Positions 52,553 to 63,300 of a DNA stretch of 64,000 nucleotides are shown piece after piece. A program made the position numbers and the translations under genes. This stretch comes from Peribacillus acanthi (GTDB lineage Bacteria > Bacillota > Bacilli > Bacillales > DSM-1321), in NCBI RefSeq assembly GCF_003073175.1, contig NZ_QBBX01000001.1, forward strand, positions 144,103-208,102. The letters run 5' to 3'. Below the pieces are notes generated by a model. The model was given only the letters and a program-made list of their open reading frames with translations, did not search any database and was not told the origin of the DNA. How positions within the stretch are numbered: the first letter of the stretch is position 1; every line of letters begins with the position of its first letter.

Positions 52553-53728
52553 TTAACGTCCAGATAGGGCGCTTTCGTAGATTTCTAAGTACTTTTTCGC
52601 AGCAGCAATATGGGAATATTCCTGTTCAATCTTCGTGCGGGCTTTTGCCGCCATATCTGCGCCTTCTGCAGGGTTGTCCAACAAGCGGATAATCGCGTCA
52701 GAAAGCTGCTCGACGTTTTTCTCCTCAACCAAAATGCCATCCACATCCGGATCGACGATTTCCTTCAACCCACCAACCGCACAGGCGATTAACGGAGATC
52801 CAGAACCCATTGCTTCTAAAGCGGAGATTGAAGTCGCTTCTTCAACCCCAGCGGAGTAAACACTTGGAACAAGTACAACGTCTGACAACGCATAATACTC
52901 TTTTACTAAATCGTGGGCAACTGCACCAAGCAACGTCACGTTCTTTTCTAATTTCTCACGCGCGACGATTTCCTTAATTTCGTTCATCGCCTCACCGCTA
53001 CCCGCGTAAATCAAATGAACATCCGGATATTTCTTCACAACAGCCGGCAACGCAAGAGCAGGATAGATAACCCCATTTTTCTTCGTCAAACGACGTGGAC
53101 AGAACAACACTTTCGCATCTTCAGCAATGCCATGTTTACGACGAAACTCATTTTTCTGAGCTGCATTAGGCTTAAAGGAATGAATATCGATAAAATTACG
53201 AATCGCTGTTCCTTCAACACCAGATAAGTCTTTCACGTAATTCTTCAATCGAGTATCCACCGTAATAATTTTACGAGTGCCTTTATACGCTTCAACCTCT
53301 ACGCGTTGCATTTCGTTCGCTTCAGCACTGCCTTCATCCATCGAACCTTTACTAATGGATTCAAACGTCATATATCCGTGAACTGTCGAAACTGTCGGAA
53401 TTCCACTTTCCAACGCAGCCAAAGTCGTAAACGGATCTTGAGCATTAATAATGTCATAGTTCTTATCTTTATTTTTCTCAATCAAGGCTTTAAGGAATCG
53501 CTGGCGCATTTTATGGCTCCAGATGATTCCTTTACCTTTTTTCATTTTATTTAGTAAAAAACTAGGTCCTTGAGCCAAAATTTTACGAGATAAAGGCGAG
53601 ACGTCCGAGAAGGAAAGGACATCGACTTCATGGCCCATGCTTTCAAGTCCTGCTTGAAGTGTCGCGACATGCGTGGACAAGCCACCAGCATGCGGATAAT
53701 CGTAGGCAGTTGCAATTAAAATTTTCAT
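52553..53728 (-). CDS. Family 4 glycosyltransferase
   Basis: 391 residues, GT-B fold. The N-terminal region has the glycine loop DYPHAGGLSTHV. The C-terminal nucleotide-binding half has CPRRLTKKNG (about 215) and the E-x7-E motif in PSVYSAGVEEATSISALEAMGSG (about 303). Start ATG after AGGAGG. It lies 15 bp after csaB, so both form an operon. Probable role: adds a sugar to the secondary wall polymer; donor and acceptor unknown. Confidence 0.9.
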   Translation of the reverse strand: MKILIATAYDYPHAGGLSTHVATLQAGLESMGHEVDVLSFSDVSPLSRKILAQGPSFLLNKMKKGKGIIWSHKMRQRFLKALIEKNKDKNYDIINAQDPFTTLAALESGIPTVSTVHGYMTFESISKGSMDEGSAEANEMQRVEVEAYKGTRKIITVDTRLKNYVKDLSGVEGTAIRNFIDIHSFKPNAAQKNEFRRKHGIAEDAKVLFCPRRLTKKNGVIYPALALPAVVKKYPDVHLIYAGSGEAMNEIKEIVAREKLEKNVTLLGAVAHDLVKEYYALSDVVLVPSVYSAGVEEATSISALEAMGSGSPLIACAVGGLKEIVDPDVDGILVEEKNVEQLSDAIIRLLDNPAEGADMAAKARTKIEQEYSHIAAAKKYLEIYESALSGR

Positions 53729-53743
53729 GCGATACAGCCTCCT

Positions 53744-54850
53744 TTATTTTTCAAAGTTCTCTTTTAATAAGTACACATTACGCAATGCTTCCTGACGCAT
53801 CACTTCTGCATTTTGCTTCACAATCGCTTCAAACTCATCATGCTTGTCCAGCATCATAATCGCATTTTCAGTCAATTTGTCTGGATTAATTTCAAATAGA
53901 TCCGAAGAGTATGGCCACATTCCACTGCGCTTCAATAAGCTTTCTACTTTCTTATCATAGCTCATTCCAATATGGGGAACACCTGAAAGAGTAGAGAAAA
54001 TAAGGGCGTGCAATCTCATCCCAATTGTTAACTGACACTCGCTGATAAAGTTCAAGAATTGATTAGGTGTGAATTTTTCACCCAACATAATACATTTGTC
54101 CGCATGCTTCATATGAGACATGACATGGTTACTTGCAGTCGTATCATGGTGTCCTTCCATCGGAACGAATACGGGCGTTACGCCTCTTTCTTCTATTAAA
54201 CGGTCTAAAATGTGAGCCGTTTGTTCAAATTGCTTCACATGCTCGAACCAAGGTCTCATCGATACAGCTACGAGCTTCTCGTCACCCTGTAAAGGCAAGC
54301 TCTTGATACAAGCATCATCTTTTTTCGGTTTAAAAGCAAATACAATGTCGGAAGTCACTACGGATTCAGGACGATTGACTCCAAGTTTGTGCAAATAGTC
54401 CTTAGAGTATTGATCACGAATCGTAATAAAGTCAGCTAAGTTCGCAAGCTTCATCAAAATTTTTCCCCAAGTGGAGGTTACAGGACCAATCCCTTGAGAG
54501 AAAAACATAACTTTCGCCCCGCAAAGCTTTGCAAGTAAAACAATCAATAAGTAATAAGGAAGCGGGCCGAATAAGAACTTCGTCGGATAAGCATCCTGTA
54601 ACAATCCGCCACCGCCGCTAATCAATAAGTCTGCATCCTTCAATGCTTTAATTTTTCCTTTATTATCATGTCTCCAGCCACGGTATACCGTTTTAACATT
54701 ATGTTCCTTTGCCGTTTGCTCTGGAGAAAGAGAAAATACTGTGATATCAGGAGACGGAAGCTCCGCGCGTAAATTATCTATAATAGATTCCAGGATGGCT
54801 TCGTCACCAGTGTTACCTAGTCCATAAAAGCCAGAAATAACGATTTTCAA
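53744..54850 (-). CDS. csaB: Polysaccharide pyruvyl transferase CsaB
   Basis: 368 residues from a TTG at 54850 after AAAGGAGG, so that the protein begins with the family start KIVISGFYGLGNTGDEAIL; the longer upstream frame lacks a ribosome site. Two Rossmann-like halves, with SGGGGLLQD at about 90 and GMRLHALIFS at about 285. CsaB adds the ketal pyruvate to secondary wall polymer that SLH domains recognise. Its presence explains how the S-layer and six SLH proteins here are held. Confidence 0.95.
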   Translation of the reverse strand: MKIVISGFYGLGNTGDEAILESIIDNLRAELPSPDITVFSLSPEQTAKEHNVKTVYRGWRHDNKGKIKALKDADLLISGGGGLLQDAYPTKFLFGPLPYYLLIVLLAKLCGAKVMFFSQGIGPVTSTWGKILMKLANLADFITIRDQYSKDYLHKLGVNRPESVVTSDIVFAFKPKKDDACIKSLPLQGDEKLVAVSMRPWFEHVKQFEQTAHILDRLIEERGVTPVFVPMEGHHDTTASNHVMSHMKHADKCIMLGEKFTPNQFLNFISECQLTIGMRLHALIFSTLSGVPHIGMSYDKKVESLLKRSGMWPYSSDLFEINPDKLTENAIMMLDKHDEFEAIVKQNAEVMRQEALRNVYLLKENFEK

Positions 54851-55034
54851 GTAAGAGTTCCTCCTTTTTGTTATGTAGAGAAAATAAAAACTCCCCCACG
54901 ACCCATCTATTTTATCATTCCACAATACCCCTATCAACGTAATTAATGCAACGATGGATTTCTTTTGTTATACTATTTTAGAAATTGAAAAGTTGCAAAA
55001 GATAATATAAAAAGTTAAGTGAGGTCTTTAACAT

Positions 55035-56318
55035 ATGAAAAAGATTTGTGTCGTCGGTTTAGGATACATCGGATTACCGACTGCAGCCGTATTCGCAAGA
55101 GCGGGTTATGATGTATTAGGTGTAGACGTAAATCAAAAAGTTGTTGATTTATTAAATAAAGGTGAAATTCATATAGAAGAAATTGGATTACCAGAGCTTG
55201 TGAAACAGGTGGTGGAAAAAGGAAAGTTAAAAGCTTCCACACATCCAGAACAAGCGGATGTCTTTATTATTGCCGTTCCAACTCCAATTCATGAAGACTA
55301 CTCTGCAAACGTGGATTACGTAGAATCAGCTACGAAAGCAATCGTTCCTTACTTAGAAAATGGAAACGTAGTAATCGTTGAGTCCACGATTCCACCAAGA
55401 ACGATGGATGACGTAGTTGCTCCAATTTTAAAAGAAGCAGGCATCGATCCATACCAGGATGTATACCTTGCACACTGTCCTGAGCGTGTATTACCAGGAC
55501 GCATCTTAATTGAGTTAATTGAAAACACACGAATCGTCGGTGGAGTAACACCAGAAGCAGCTACAAAAGCCGGTGACGTATACCGTGCCGTTGTAACAGG
55601 GGATGTTCTAGAAACAGAAGCTGTTACGGCTGAAATGTCTAAGTTAATGGAAAATACATTCCGTGACGTAAACATTGCACTTGCAAACGAATTGGCAAAA
55701 ATTTCAGCACGTCTTGGCGTGAATGCTCATAAAGTAATCGAGCTTGCGAACAAGCATCCTCGTGTAAATATCCATTTACCAGGACCAGGTGTTGGGGGTC
55801 ACTGTTTAGCTGTCGATCCGTATTTCATTATTGAAAAAGCGACAGAAGAATCACCGTTGATTCAAGAAGCGCGCAAAATTAACAACTCTATGCCTCATTT
55901 CGTAACCAACCAAATCGAGCGCATGACGTGTGAATTAGACAAGCCTGTATTGGCTGTTTGTGGCTTAACATACAAAGGAAATATTGATGATGTTCGTGAA
56001 AGTCCTGCCATCGAAATCGCAGAAATGTTAATGGCTAACTCTCGTTACGATGTGCGCATTCATGATCCACATGTAAGAGACGAGCAAGTGAACTTCAAGC
56101 TGTCTTCATTAGAAGAAGCCGTGAAAGGTGCTCATCTATTAGTCATCCTTGTTGACCACAATGAATTCAAGCAATGGGACGAGCCATTCTTACTGGAAAA
56201 CATGAAAACGCCTGTTATTTTCGATACGCGTAACTGTGCAACGATTCACGACACTCAATTTGTAGTCCACAGAATCGGAAACCTAACAAACCTACAAGCA
56301 ATTCAAGAGGTTGAGTAA
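55035..56318 (+). CDS. UDP-N-acetyl-D-mannosamine dehydrogenase (WecC type)
   Basis: 427 residues. N-terminal NAD-binding loop GLGYIGLPTAAVFA (8-21), central domain and catalytic cysteine in PGPGVGGHCLAVDPYF (about 255). Oxidises UDP-ManNAc to UDP-ManNAcA, a building block of wall polymers. UDP-Glc and UDP-GlcNAc dehydrogenases share these motifs, so the exact substrate is inferred. It overlaps the next gene by one base (TAATG). Divergent from csaB. Confidence 0.88.
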   Translation: MKKICVVGLGYIGLPTAAVFARAGYDVLGVDVNQKVVDLLNKGEIHIEEIGLPELVKQVVEKGKLKASTHPEQADVFIIAVPTPIHEDYSANVDYVESATKAIVPYLENGNVVIVESTIPPRTMDDVVAPILKEAGIDPYQDVYLAHCPERVLPGRILIELIENTRIVGGVTPEAATKAGDVYRAVVTGDVLETEAVTAEMSKLMENTFRDVNIALANELAKISARLGVNAHKVIELANKHPRVNIHLPGPGVGGHCLAVDPYFIIEKATEESPLIQEARKINNSMPHFVTNQIERMTCELDKPVLAVCGLTYKGNIDDVRESPAIEIAEMLMANSRYDVRIHDPHVRDEQVNFKLSSLEEAVKGAHLLVILVDHNEFKQWDEPFLLENMKTPVIFDTRNCATIHDTQFVVHRIGNLTNLQAIQEVE

Positions 56319-57034
56319 TGCAGAAGGAAACGTATTTTGGAGTCAATGTGTCTCCACTCAGCTACGATGAAATTCTGCAGGATATTGAAGGTCGCATGTT
56401 AAAAAATGAACAATCGACCATCATTGCCGTAAATCCAGAAAAAGTGATGAAAGCTCAAGAAGATGAACAGCTTTGTGAATTAATCAATAATTCCACCTAT
56501 CAAATTCCAGACGGGATTGGTATTTTACTGGCATCGAAGCTAAAAAAAGGAAATATCACATCCCGAGTCACAGGCGTCGATATGATGGATAAACTTCTTG
56601 AATTTGCGTCCCAAAAAGGCTATAAAGTTTTCCTTTACGGGGCCAAAGAAGAAGTCGTAAAAAAGGCAAAAGAAAAAATAGAAGAAAAATATCCGACCAT
56701 CACCATTTCTGGCTATGAAAATGGGTACGTTAAGGATATGGATGCTCTAGTCCATAAAATTAACGAATCACAAGCTGATATGCTATTCGTTGCCATGGGT
56801 AGCCCACGACAAGAGCTTTGGATTCGTGAACATATGCCTAAGTTAAACGTAAAGGTCTTCCAAGGTGTAGGAGGAAGCTTTGACGTGTTCGCCGGCCATG
56901 TTCAACGCGCGCCTGAATTTTATCGAAACCTCGGCTTAGAATGGTTTTACCGTTTAATGAAGGAGCCACACCGTCTCAAACGACAAATGGCACTTCCGAA
57001 ATTTTTGTTGAAAGTACTTGTTTCGAAAAAATAA
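56318..57034 (+). CDS. tagA: WecG/TagA-family glycosyltransferase (GT26)
   Basis: 238 residues. Family motifs INPEKVMKAQED-like (VNPEKV at about 34), PDGIGILLASKL (about 65-77) and the late FVAMGSPRQELWI and GVGGSFDVFAGHVQRAP. TagA adds ManNAc to lipid-linked GlcNAc and WecG adds ManNAcA. Coupled to the UDP-ManNAc dehydrogenase gene, this one may use ManNAcA. The operon ends at a terminator just downstream. Confidence 0.9.
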   Translation: MQKETYFGVNVSPLSYDEILQDIEGRMLKNEQSTIIAVNPEKVMKAQEDEQLCELINNSTYQIPDGIGILLASKLKKGNITSRVTGVDMMDKLLEFASQKGYKVFLYGAKEEVVKKAKEKIEEKYPTITISGYENGYVKDMDALVHKINESQADMLFVAMGSPRQELWIREHMPKLNVKVFQGVGGSFDVFAGHVQRAPEFYRNLGLEWFYRLMKEPHRLKRQMALPKFLLKVLVSKK

Positions 57035-57049
57035 TAATGAACGGTCTTT

Positions 57050-57090
57050 GAATAACCCTATGAGGGAATTCCTCTAGGGTTATTGTTTTG
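57050..57090 (+). terminator. Terminator after tagA
   Basis: AATAACCCTA/TAGGGTTATT with an inner GAGG/CCTC extension and a T-rich tail. Confidence 0.9.
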
Positions 57091-57147
57091 AATACAGTCT
57101 TTTTCAGCCATTATCCCGATTAACGCTTTTTAAATAGGAGGTGTACC

Positions 57148-58236
57148 ATGAAAGTTTTACACATCATCAGCGGAGGAGAAACTGGGGGATCACGCAAGCA
57201 CGTGACAACTTTACTCGATAAACTTCCTCGTGACCAAGTTTGCCTACTTGTCTTCCAGGAAGGAGCGCTTGCACAGGAAGCGCGTGATTTAGGTGTCCGA
57301 GTCGAACTATTATCTCAATACTCTCGTTACGATATCCGTGTATTAAAGCGCCTTACTAACTTTATCAACGAAGAAGGCTTTGATATTGTCCACTCTCATG
57401 GACCGAGATCGAATCTCTATATGTCATTAATAAAGTCTTCTATTAAAGCCACTTGGGTAACAACCATCCATAGTGATCCGACCCTAGATTTCATGAAAGG
57501 CGGCATCAAAGGTCGGATATTTACAAAACTGAATCTATTCACCTTCAGCAAAATCGACCATTTTTTTGCGGTTACCGAACGATTTAAAAATAATTTAATT
57601 CAACTGGGAATCTATTCAAACAAAATCTCCGTCATATATAATGGAATAGACTTTGTCGAACCATTGCTGTCAAATTCTGTCGTTCGTGATGAATTAAACA
57701 TCCCACACGACCATTTTGTCATGAGCATGGTGGCGCGCTTACATCCAATCAAAGGACATGACATCGTGCTTAAGGCGCTAAAACAAGTCAACAATCCTAA
57801 TATTTCATTGTTATTGGTAGGTGATGGCCCAATCAAACAGGAAGTGGAGGACCTAGTTCAACAACTTGGCCTTCAAAATCAAGTACATATGCTCGGCTTC
57901 CGTAAAGACATCGAACAAATTTACAGCAATTCTAATATTGCTCTCCTAGCATCACAAAGTGAAAGCTTCCCACTTGCCTTATTAGAAGCGGCTAATCAAA
58001 AAGTTCCACTCCTCTCAACAGATGTGGGTGGAGTGAATGAACTGATTCCTTCTAAAGAATATGGTTGGGTGGTTCCAATTCAAGATGTCGATGCTTTCGC
58101 ACAAGCCATTCAAGAAGCGTATGTTTCGAATGACTTAAAGAAAAAAGGTGAAAAACAATACCAATTTGCCAAAGATCATTTCTCTTTGGATCAGTTAGCA
58201 AAAAGTATTTGGGAATCTTATACAAACTTAAGCTAA
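57148..58236 (+). CDS. Family 4 glycosyltransferase
   Basis: 362 residues, ATG after AGGAGG. GT-B fold with N-terminal GGETGGSRKHV loop, VHSHGPRSNLY at about 83, VARLHPIKGHD at about 193 and the E-x7-E type motif in SESFPLALLEAANQK at about 272. Together with the neighbouring genes it should build the wall polymer repeat; linkage unknown. Confidence 0.9.
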   Translation: MKVLHIISGGETGGSRKHVTTLLDKLPRDQVCLLVFQEGALAQEARDLGVRVELLSQYSRYDIRVLKRLTNFINEEGFDIVHSHGPRSNLYMSLIKSSIKATWVTTIHSDPTLDFMKGGIKGRIFTKLNLFTFSKIDHFFAVTERFKNNLIQLGIYSNKISVIYNGIDFVEPLLSNSVVRDELNIPHDHFVMSMVARLHPIKGHDIVLKALKQVNNPNISLLLVGDGPIKQEVEDLVQQLGLQNQVHMLGFRKDIEQIYSNSNIALLASQSESFPLALLEAANQKVPLLSTDVGGVNELIPSKEYGWVVPIQDVDAFAQAIQEAYVSNDLKKKGEKQYQFAKDHFSLDQLAKSIWESYTNLS

Positions 58237-58341
58237 ATATTGGTCATTGTGATTCATGCCTATTTCTTGTAAGGTAGGAAAGGTGAAAACTTCAGGAGAA
58301 GTCCCTGATGACATAGACACATTAATAGAAAGGATTTAGGT

Positions 58342-59724
58342 ATGAATAATAATAAGTCACTGACATATATCCTCATCCTATTGCATTTATTCTTGGTGCC
58401 TTTAGCGTATTTCAAAACTTATCTAGGCCCCATTCCAGTATCGATTGAAATCATCCTCGTTCCATTGCTTGTGTTAGCAGTGATGTGGGAGTACAAAAAA
58501 GGAATCATCAAACTTAATTCATTATCGATTAAACCGTTTTTAATCGTATTTAGTTTATTTTTCATCGCATCCATCATTTCTTTAGTCAAAGCAGAAAGCT
58601 TAACACCAGGAATCATGGAAATTGGTCGTTACTTATCATACGTAGTATTATTCCTAATTGTAACGAAGGTTCAGTTTACGAAAGAACAGTACGTTTCGTT
58701 TGCTAAAGCGTTTGGTGCTTCTGCATTAATTGTTGGGTTGTTCGGAATCATCCAATATGTGTTCAATTTCTCGTTAAACAAAGCAGGATTGTACGCCCTT
58801 AAAGATGCGAAGGGTCGTGTAGACTCTACGTTAATCAATCCGAACTATTATTCTGCATTCTTGAACTTTGTAATTCCATCTCTGCTTTTATTGGCAGTGG
58901 TTTACTTCAAAGATAAAAAAGTTCAACTCATGCTGTTCGCTTTTTACGCGATTTATGTCATTAATTTGATTTTGACGTATACACGTGCTGCATGGGTAAC
59001 CATGGCATGTGCATTCATCTTAATCATCATGATCATGCCGAAAAGGTTCTTACGTAACCTTACTAAGCCACATATTTTATTATCGTTCATCGTATTATTA
59101 GTTGGCGTATATTTCATGCCTGACGTACAATCTCGTACAAGCTCAGCTATTTACGCATTTGAAAAGCTAGTATTTAAGAACTCTGCTGGACATATTGCAA
59201 GTGGCGAGCCTGGAGAAGAAGGCGAAGAACTAAGCGAAGAAGAAGAGCAAGAAGAAATTGATGACGAAACAACGAATAAAGCGGTTGTCTCACGTGTAAC
59301 ACTTTGGAAAACAGGCTATGTGATGTACAAGGATAACCCAATTCTAGGGGTTGGCATGGGGAACTACTATGTTCGTTATAAAGACTTCGTAACGAAGTAT
59401 AAAGAATTGGATATTGGTCATGAAGCCTATTCCGTTCATAATTCTTATTTGAAGGTAGCTGCTGAAACAGGAACAGTCGGTATTTTGTCATTCCTGTCGA
59501 TTTATGTCACGTATTTCTTATATCTAGCTCGACTATATTTCAAACAAAATAATGTCCTTGGACAAGTAATTGCTGCGGGAGTCTTTGTTGGTAGCGTAAC
59601 GTACATGGTGCAGAATTTATCAAATAACTTAATTTTCATTCCACAACTCAACATTATCTTTTGGTTGATCGGTGGTTTGGGGATTGCATTCTTGTATCAG
59701 AATCAAAGCCAAAAGAATCTGTAA
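58342..59724 (+). CDS. O-antigen ligase/polymerase-family membrane protein
   Basis: 460 residues with about 11-12 membrane segments and a large outside loop (about 270-370). In the loop is a Glu-rich insert (about 290-312), followed by ILGVGMGNYYVRYKDF and the conserved HNSYLKVAAETG of the Wzy/WaaL family. Likely polymerises or ligates the wall polysaccharide outside the membrane. A terminator separates it from the S-layer gene. Confidence 0.9.
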   Translation: MNNNKSLTYILILLHLFLVPLAYFKTYLGPIPVSIEIILVPLLVLAVMWEYKKGIIKLNSLSIKPFLIVFSLFFIASIISLVKAESLTPGIMEIGRYLSYVVLFLIVTKVQFTKEQYVSFAKAFGASALIVGLFGIIQYVFNFSLNKAGLYALKDAKGRVDSTLINPNYYSAFLNFVIPSLLLLAVVYFKDKKVQLMLFAFYAIYVINLILTYTRAAWVTMACAFILIIMIMPKRFLRNLTKPHILLSFIVLLVGVYFMPDVQSRTSSAIYAFEKLVFKNSAGHIASGEPGEEGEELSEEEEQEEIDDETTNKAVVSRVTLWKTGYVMYKDNPILGVGMGNYYVRYKDFVTKYKELDIGHEAYSVHNSYLKVAAETGTVGILSFLSIYVTYFLYLARLYFKQNNVLGQVIAAGVFVGSVTYMVQNLSNNLIFIPQLNIIFWLIGGLGIAFLYQNQSQKNL

Positions 59725-59741
59725 ATCTTAATAAAACTATT

Positions 59742-59779
59742 AAAACCTGTGTAGAAATTTTTCTATACAGGTTTTTTTG
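59742..59779 (+). terminator. Terminator before the S-layer leader
   Basis: AAACCTGTGTAGAA/TTCTATACAGGTTT with seven Ts. Confidence 0.92.
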
Positions 59780-60341
59780 TTGGGGAAGAATGGATTGTAA
59801 TGATGAAAACTTCGACCCGAATTATTCTTTTTACTTCAAACAGATCTCACTATTGAATCTTACATTAATACGAAACTGAGTACATACATTTAACTGTTTT
59901 CCGAAGCTATGAAAATAGTTTTAAAAATTTACAAGAAAAATTTTCTAAATATGAAACTTTCTTGTAACTATCTGCGTCTTTATAATTGGTTTTCCTTAGA
60001 GAAACTGGTTATTTTAAGTTTTTTATAAAAAATATTCCATTTTTATAGGAAAATATGTATAATGAGAAAGTGCGTTTCTTCTAGTAGGAAACAAGACCTA
60101 TTATTCTACATAACTAGCTGGATAAAACTAGAAAAACAAGAAATTTGTAAAAAATAGTTGAAAAATCTGGTTAATTTGGTAGAATAATATACAAGTTTGA
60201 ATCTTATTTTTGCTAAAAAATATAAAAATTACCAAAAAGGTATAGCAAAAGCAAAGATTCACGCTTGAATCCATTATCACTCGGGATTAATCCTGATGAT
60301 TTAAAAGAAAACTTTTTTACAAAACGGGGAGGATTTATTAC
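59780..60341 (+). promoter_or_regulatory. Long upstream region and leader of the S-layer gene
   Basis: 560 bp without a gene. Candidate promoters: TATAAT at 60058-60063 (weak -35), and TTGAAA (60158) - 16 bp - TAGAAT (60180). The second would give a leader of about 150 nt. Small inverted repeats GATTC/GAATC (about 60257-60272) and GGATTAATCC (about 60294) precede the GGGGAGG ribosome site. Long, structured, stable leaders and several promoters are usual for S-layer genes. Confidence 0.6.
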
Positions 60342-63300
60342 ATGGCTTACCAACCAAAGTCTTACCGCAAGTTCGTAGCAACTGCTGCAACTGCTACTTT
60401 AGTAGCATCTGCTGTTGCTCCAGTAGCTTCTCTAGCTGCATTCAAAGATGTTCAAGGTGAAGAGCTTACTAAAGCTGTTGACTTCGTAGTTGCAGAAAAA
60501 ATTGCTCAAGGTTACGCTGATGGCGTTACTTTCGGAACTGCTGATAGCGTAAAACGTATTGACGCTGCAGTAATGATTGCGAAAGCACTTAAACTTGATC
60601 CAGCAACTGCTACAGCTTCTACATTCACTGACGTACCAAAAGACAGAGCTGGTTATGTAAACGCTCTTTATGCAATTGGAGCTGTTAACGGAAAAACTAC
60701 AACTCAATTCGATGTGTCTAGCAACATCACTCGCGCTGAAATGGCAAAAATCCTTGTTGACGCTTTTGGCTTAGTAGCTAACAACAACAGTGGAACTACT
60801 TACTCTGATGTAAGCCCACGTTTCAAAAACTATGTTAAAGCAATCGTAGACAACGGAGCTATGGACGCTGCTTCTGCAACTTCATTCGGTGCTGAAGCTA
60901 AAATCACTCGTGGTGAAGTAGCTACTGCTCTTTACCGTATTATGAACAAAGCTGTTGCTCCTTCAGTTGTAGGCGTAAGTGCGATTAACGCTACTACTGT
61001 TGAAGTTGCTTTTAAAGATGCTGTTACTGATGTTGAGTCTTTAGACTTCTCTATCGAAGGTCTTAAAATTTCAAACGCTGCTGTTAAACAAACTGACAGC
61101 AAAGTAGTAGTTCTTACTACTGAAGCACAAACAGGTGACAAAGAGTACACAGTTAAATCTGGAGAAACTACTCTTGGTAAATTTAAAGGTCTATCTGCTG
61201 TAATCCCTACTGGTATTAAAGTTACAACTCCTTCAATCCAAGGTACTCTTGGTAAAGAAGTAACTGTAAAAGCTTCTGTAACAGTTCCAGAAGGACAATC
61301 AAAAGCAGGTATCCCTGTAACTTTCAACATCACTAACAGTGGTTCACTAAACGCACCACAAGTGGTTGAAGTGAAAACAAACGCTGACGGTGTAGCTTCT
61401 TACTCTTACACTCGTTACCAAGCTTCAAACGACAGTGTTGTAGCTTACTCTACTGGAGATCGTACTAAATTCAGTACTGGTACTGTTTACTGGGCAAATT
61501 CTCTTACATTAACTGAAGTTACAGAATCTAATACTTTAGCTAATGGTGCTAAGAAAGTTTACAAAGTAAAAGCAAACAGCTATGCAACAGCATATGATGC
61601 AGCTGGTAACGCATTATACAACTATGTAAACGTAGCATTCGCTGAAAACTTAGACGTAACTCCTGATAAATTAGTTCGTGGCGTAAATGTTATTGATACA
61701 GGTGTAACAACAAACGCTAGCTATCCATCACAAGTTACAACAGGTGGAGTAAACGAAGTACGTGTTAAAGTTAATGCTAGCGGTGAAGCTACATTCACAT
61801 TAACTGGTGCTAATGCTTCTGTAACACCGATCGTATTCGTAGATGCTGATACTAAAAATGGTAAATTAGGAGCTACTGAACTTCAAGCTTCTGCTTCAAC
61901 AGTTAAATTTGAATTAACTCATACTTTAGGCTTAGCAATTACTGCTAAAGGTGTAACAAACGCAGCAGCAATGAACGCTTCAGGTGTTGGTGTTGGTGGT
62001 CGTGATTACACTGTAACTGTTACTGATAAAGACGGTAAAGTTGCACCAGCTGGAACTAAAGCGTATGTTACATTTGCAGAAGGAAGCTATAGCACTGATA
62101 AAGCTGCATACATTTTAAATGCAGATGGTTCTTACACTCCTGTAAATAAAAACACTCGCTATGAAATTACAGTTACTGGAACTAAAGGTGAAGCAACATT
62201 TACTTTAGTTGGTAACCGTGATGCATTCGCAGCTCCAACTGTTTACTTAGAAACAGGCAGTGAGTTTGCATTAGATAAAAATGATCTACAAGTAGTTGGA
62301 GAAACTACATACTTTGTAAATGCAGTTGTAACAAACGCAACATTAACTGCTACAAATGCAGCGGGTAAAGCAGTTTCTACATTACCAAGTTCACAATCAG
62401 CGTTCTTTAACTATCAATCAGTTGATCAAAACGGATTTGATTACTATGTAGGTACTGGTTCTTATGAAGTATCTTACCAAGTAACTGCTCACTTCGCTGA
62501 TGTAACTGTGTTTGGAACATTCGGTTCTAAACTAGTTAAAAAAGGAACAACTGAAACTGTAAAAGTTCAAGCTTCTGCTGGTAAAGCTTCTCTAGAAGTA
62601 CGTTCAGAAAACGTTTCATCTAACGTAACTGTTCAAGCTTCTGCTTCTCAAGTAAGCTTACCTAACCAATCAGCTACTATTGCATTCACTAAAGGTACTC
62701 AATTACCTTCAGTTTATACAGGTGCTGTAACAACTATCAACACAGCTACAAACAGCTTAACATTTGCTGGCTACGATGCAGTTAAATATTCAACTTCATC
62801 ATTCAAAAATGCAGCTGGTGTTGTAATTGATGAAGCTAAATTTGAATCTTTAGTAGGTGCTGGTCTTGCTGCTGGAGATAACGTATTAGTAACTGCAGTT
62901 CAAAATGCTGATGGTACTTATACTCTTGAGATTGAGTCTATTACACCTGTAACACCTGGAACACCTGGAACTGGTACAATTTCTACTGCAGTATTGTCTG
63001 CTGATGGTACTAAGTTAACATTAACATTTGATAAGAATTTATTAGCTTCATCAGTTGTAGCTGGAGACTTCACAACTTCTGATGTTGCTGAAACAATTGC
63101 AATTGGTTCTGTATCTGGTAATACTGTAGTATTAAATGTAACAAATGTTGCTGCAGCTTCTACTGTTGATGTTGTTGCTGATAACATTGTATTTGCAGAT
63201 GGTACATCTAATGCAGTTCTTTCAAAAGCTATTACTCAACCAGTAGTTAACAAGATCTCTGTATTAACTACAAATGATGCAAACGTTAAAGCTGCTGCTG

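Noticed and set aside
60432..63187. Minus-strand frames inside the S-layer gene
   Set aside because: Caused by strongly biased codon use of the real gene; no ribosome sites or family features.
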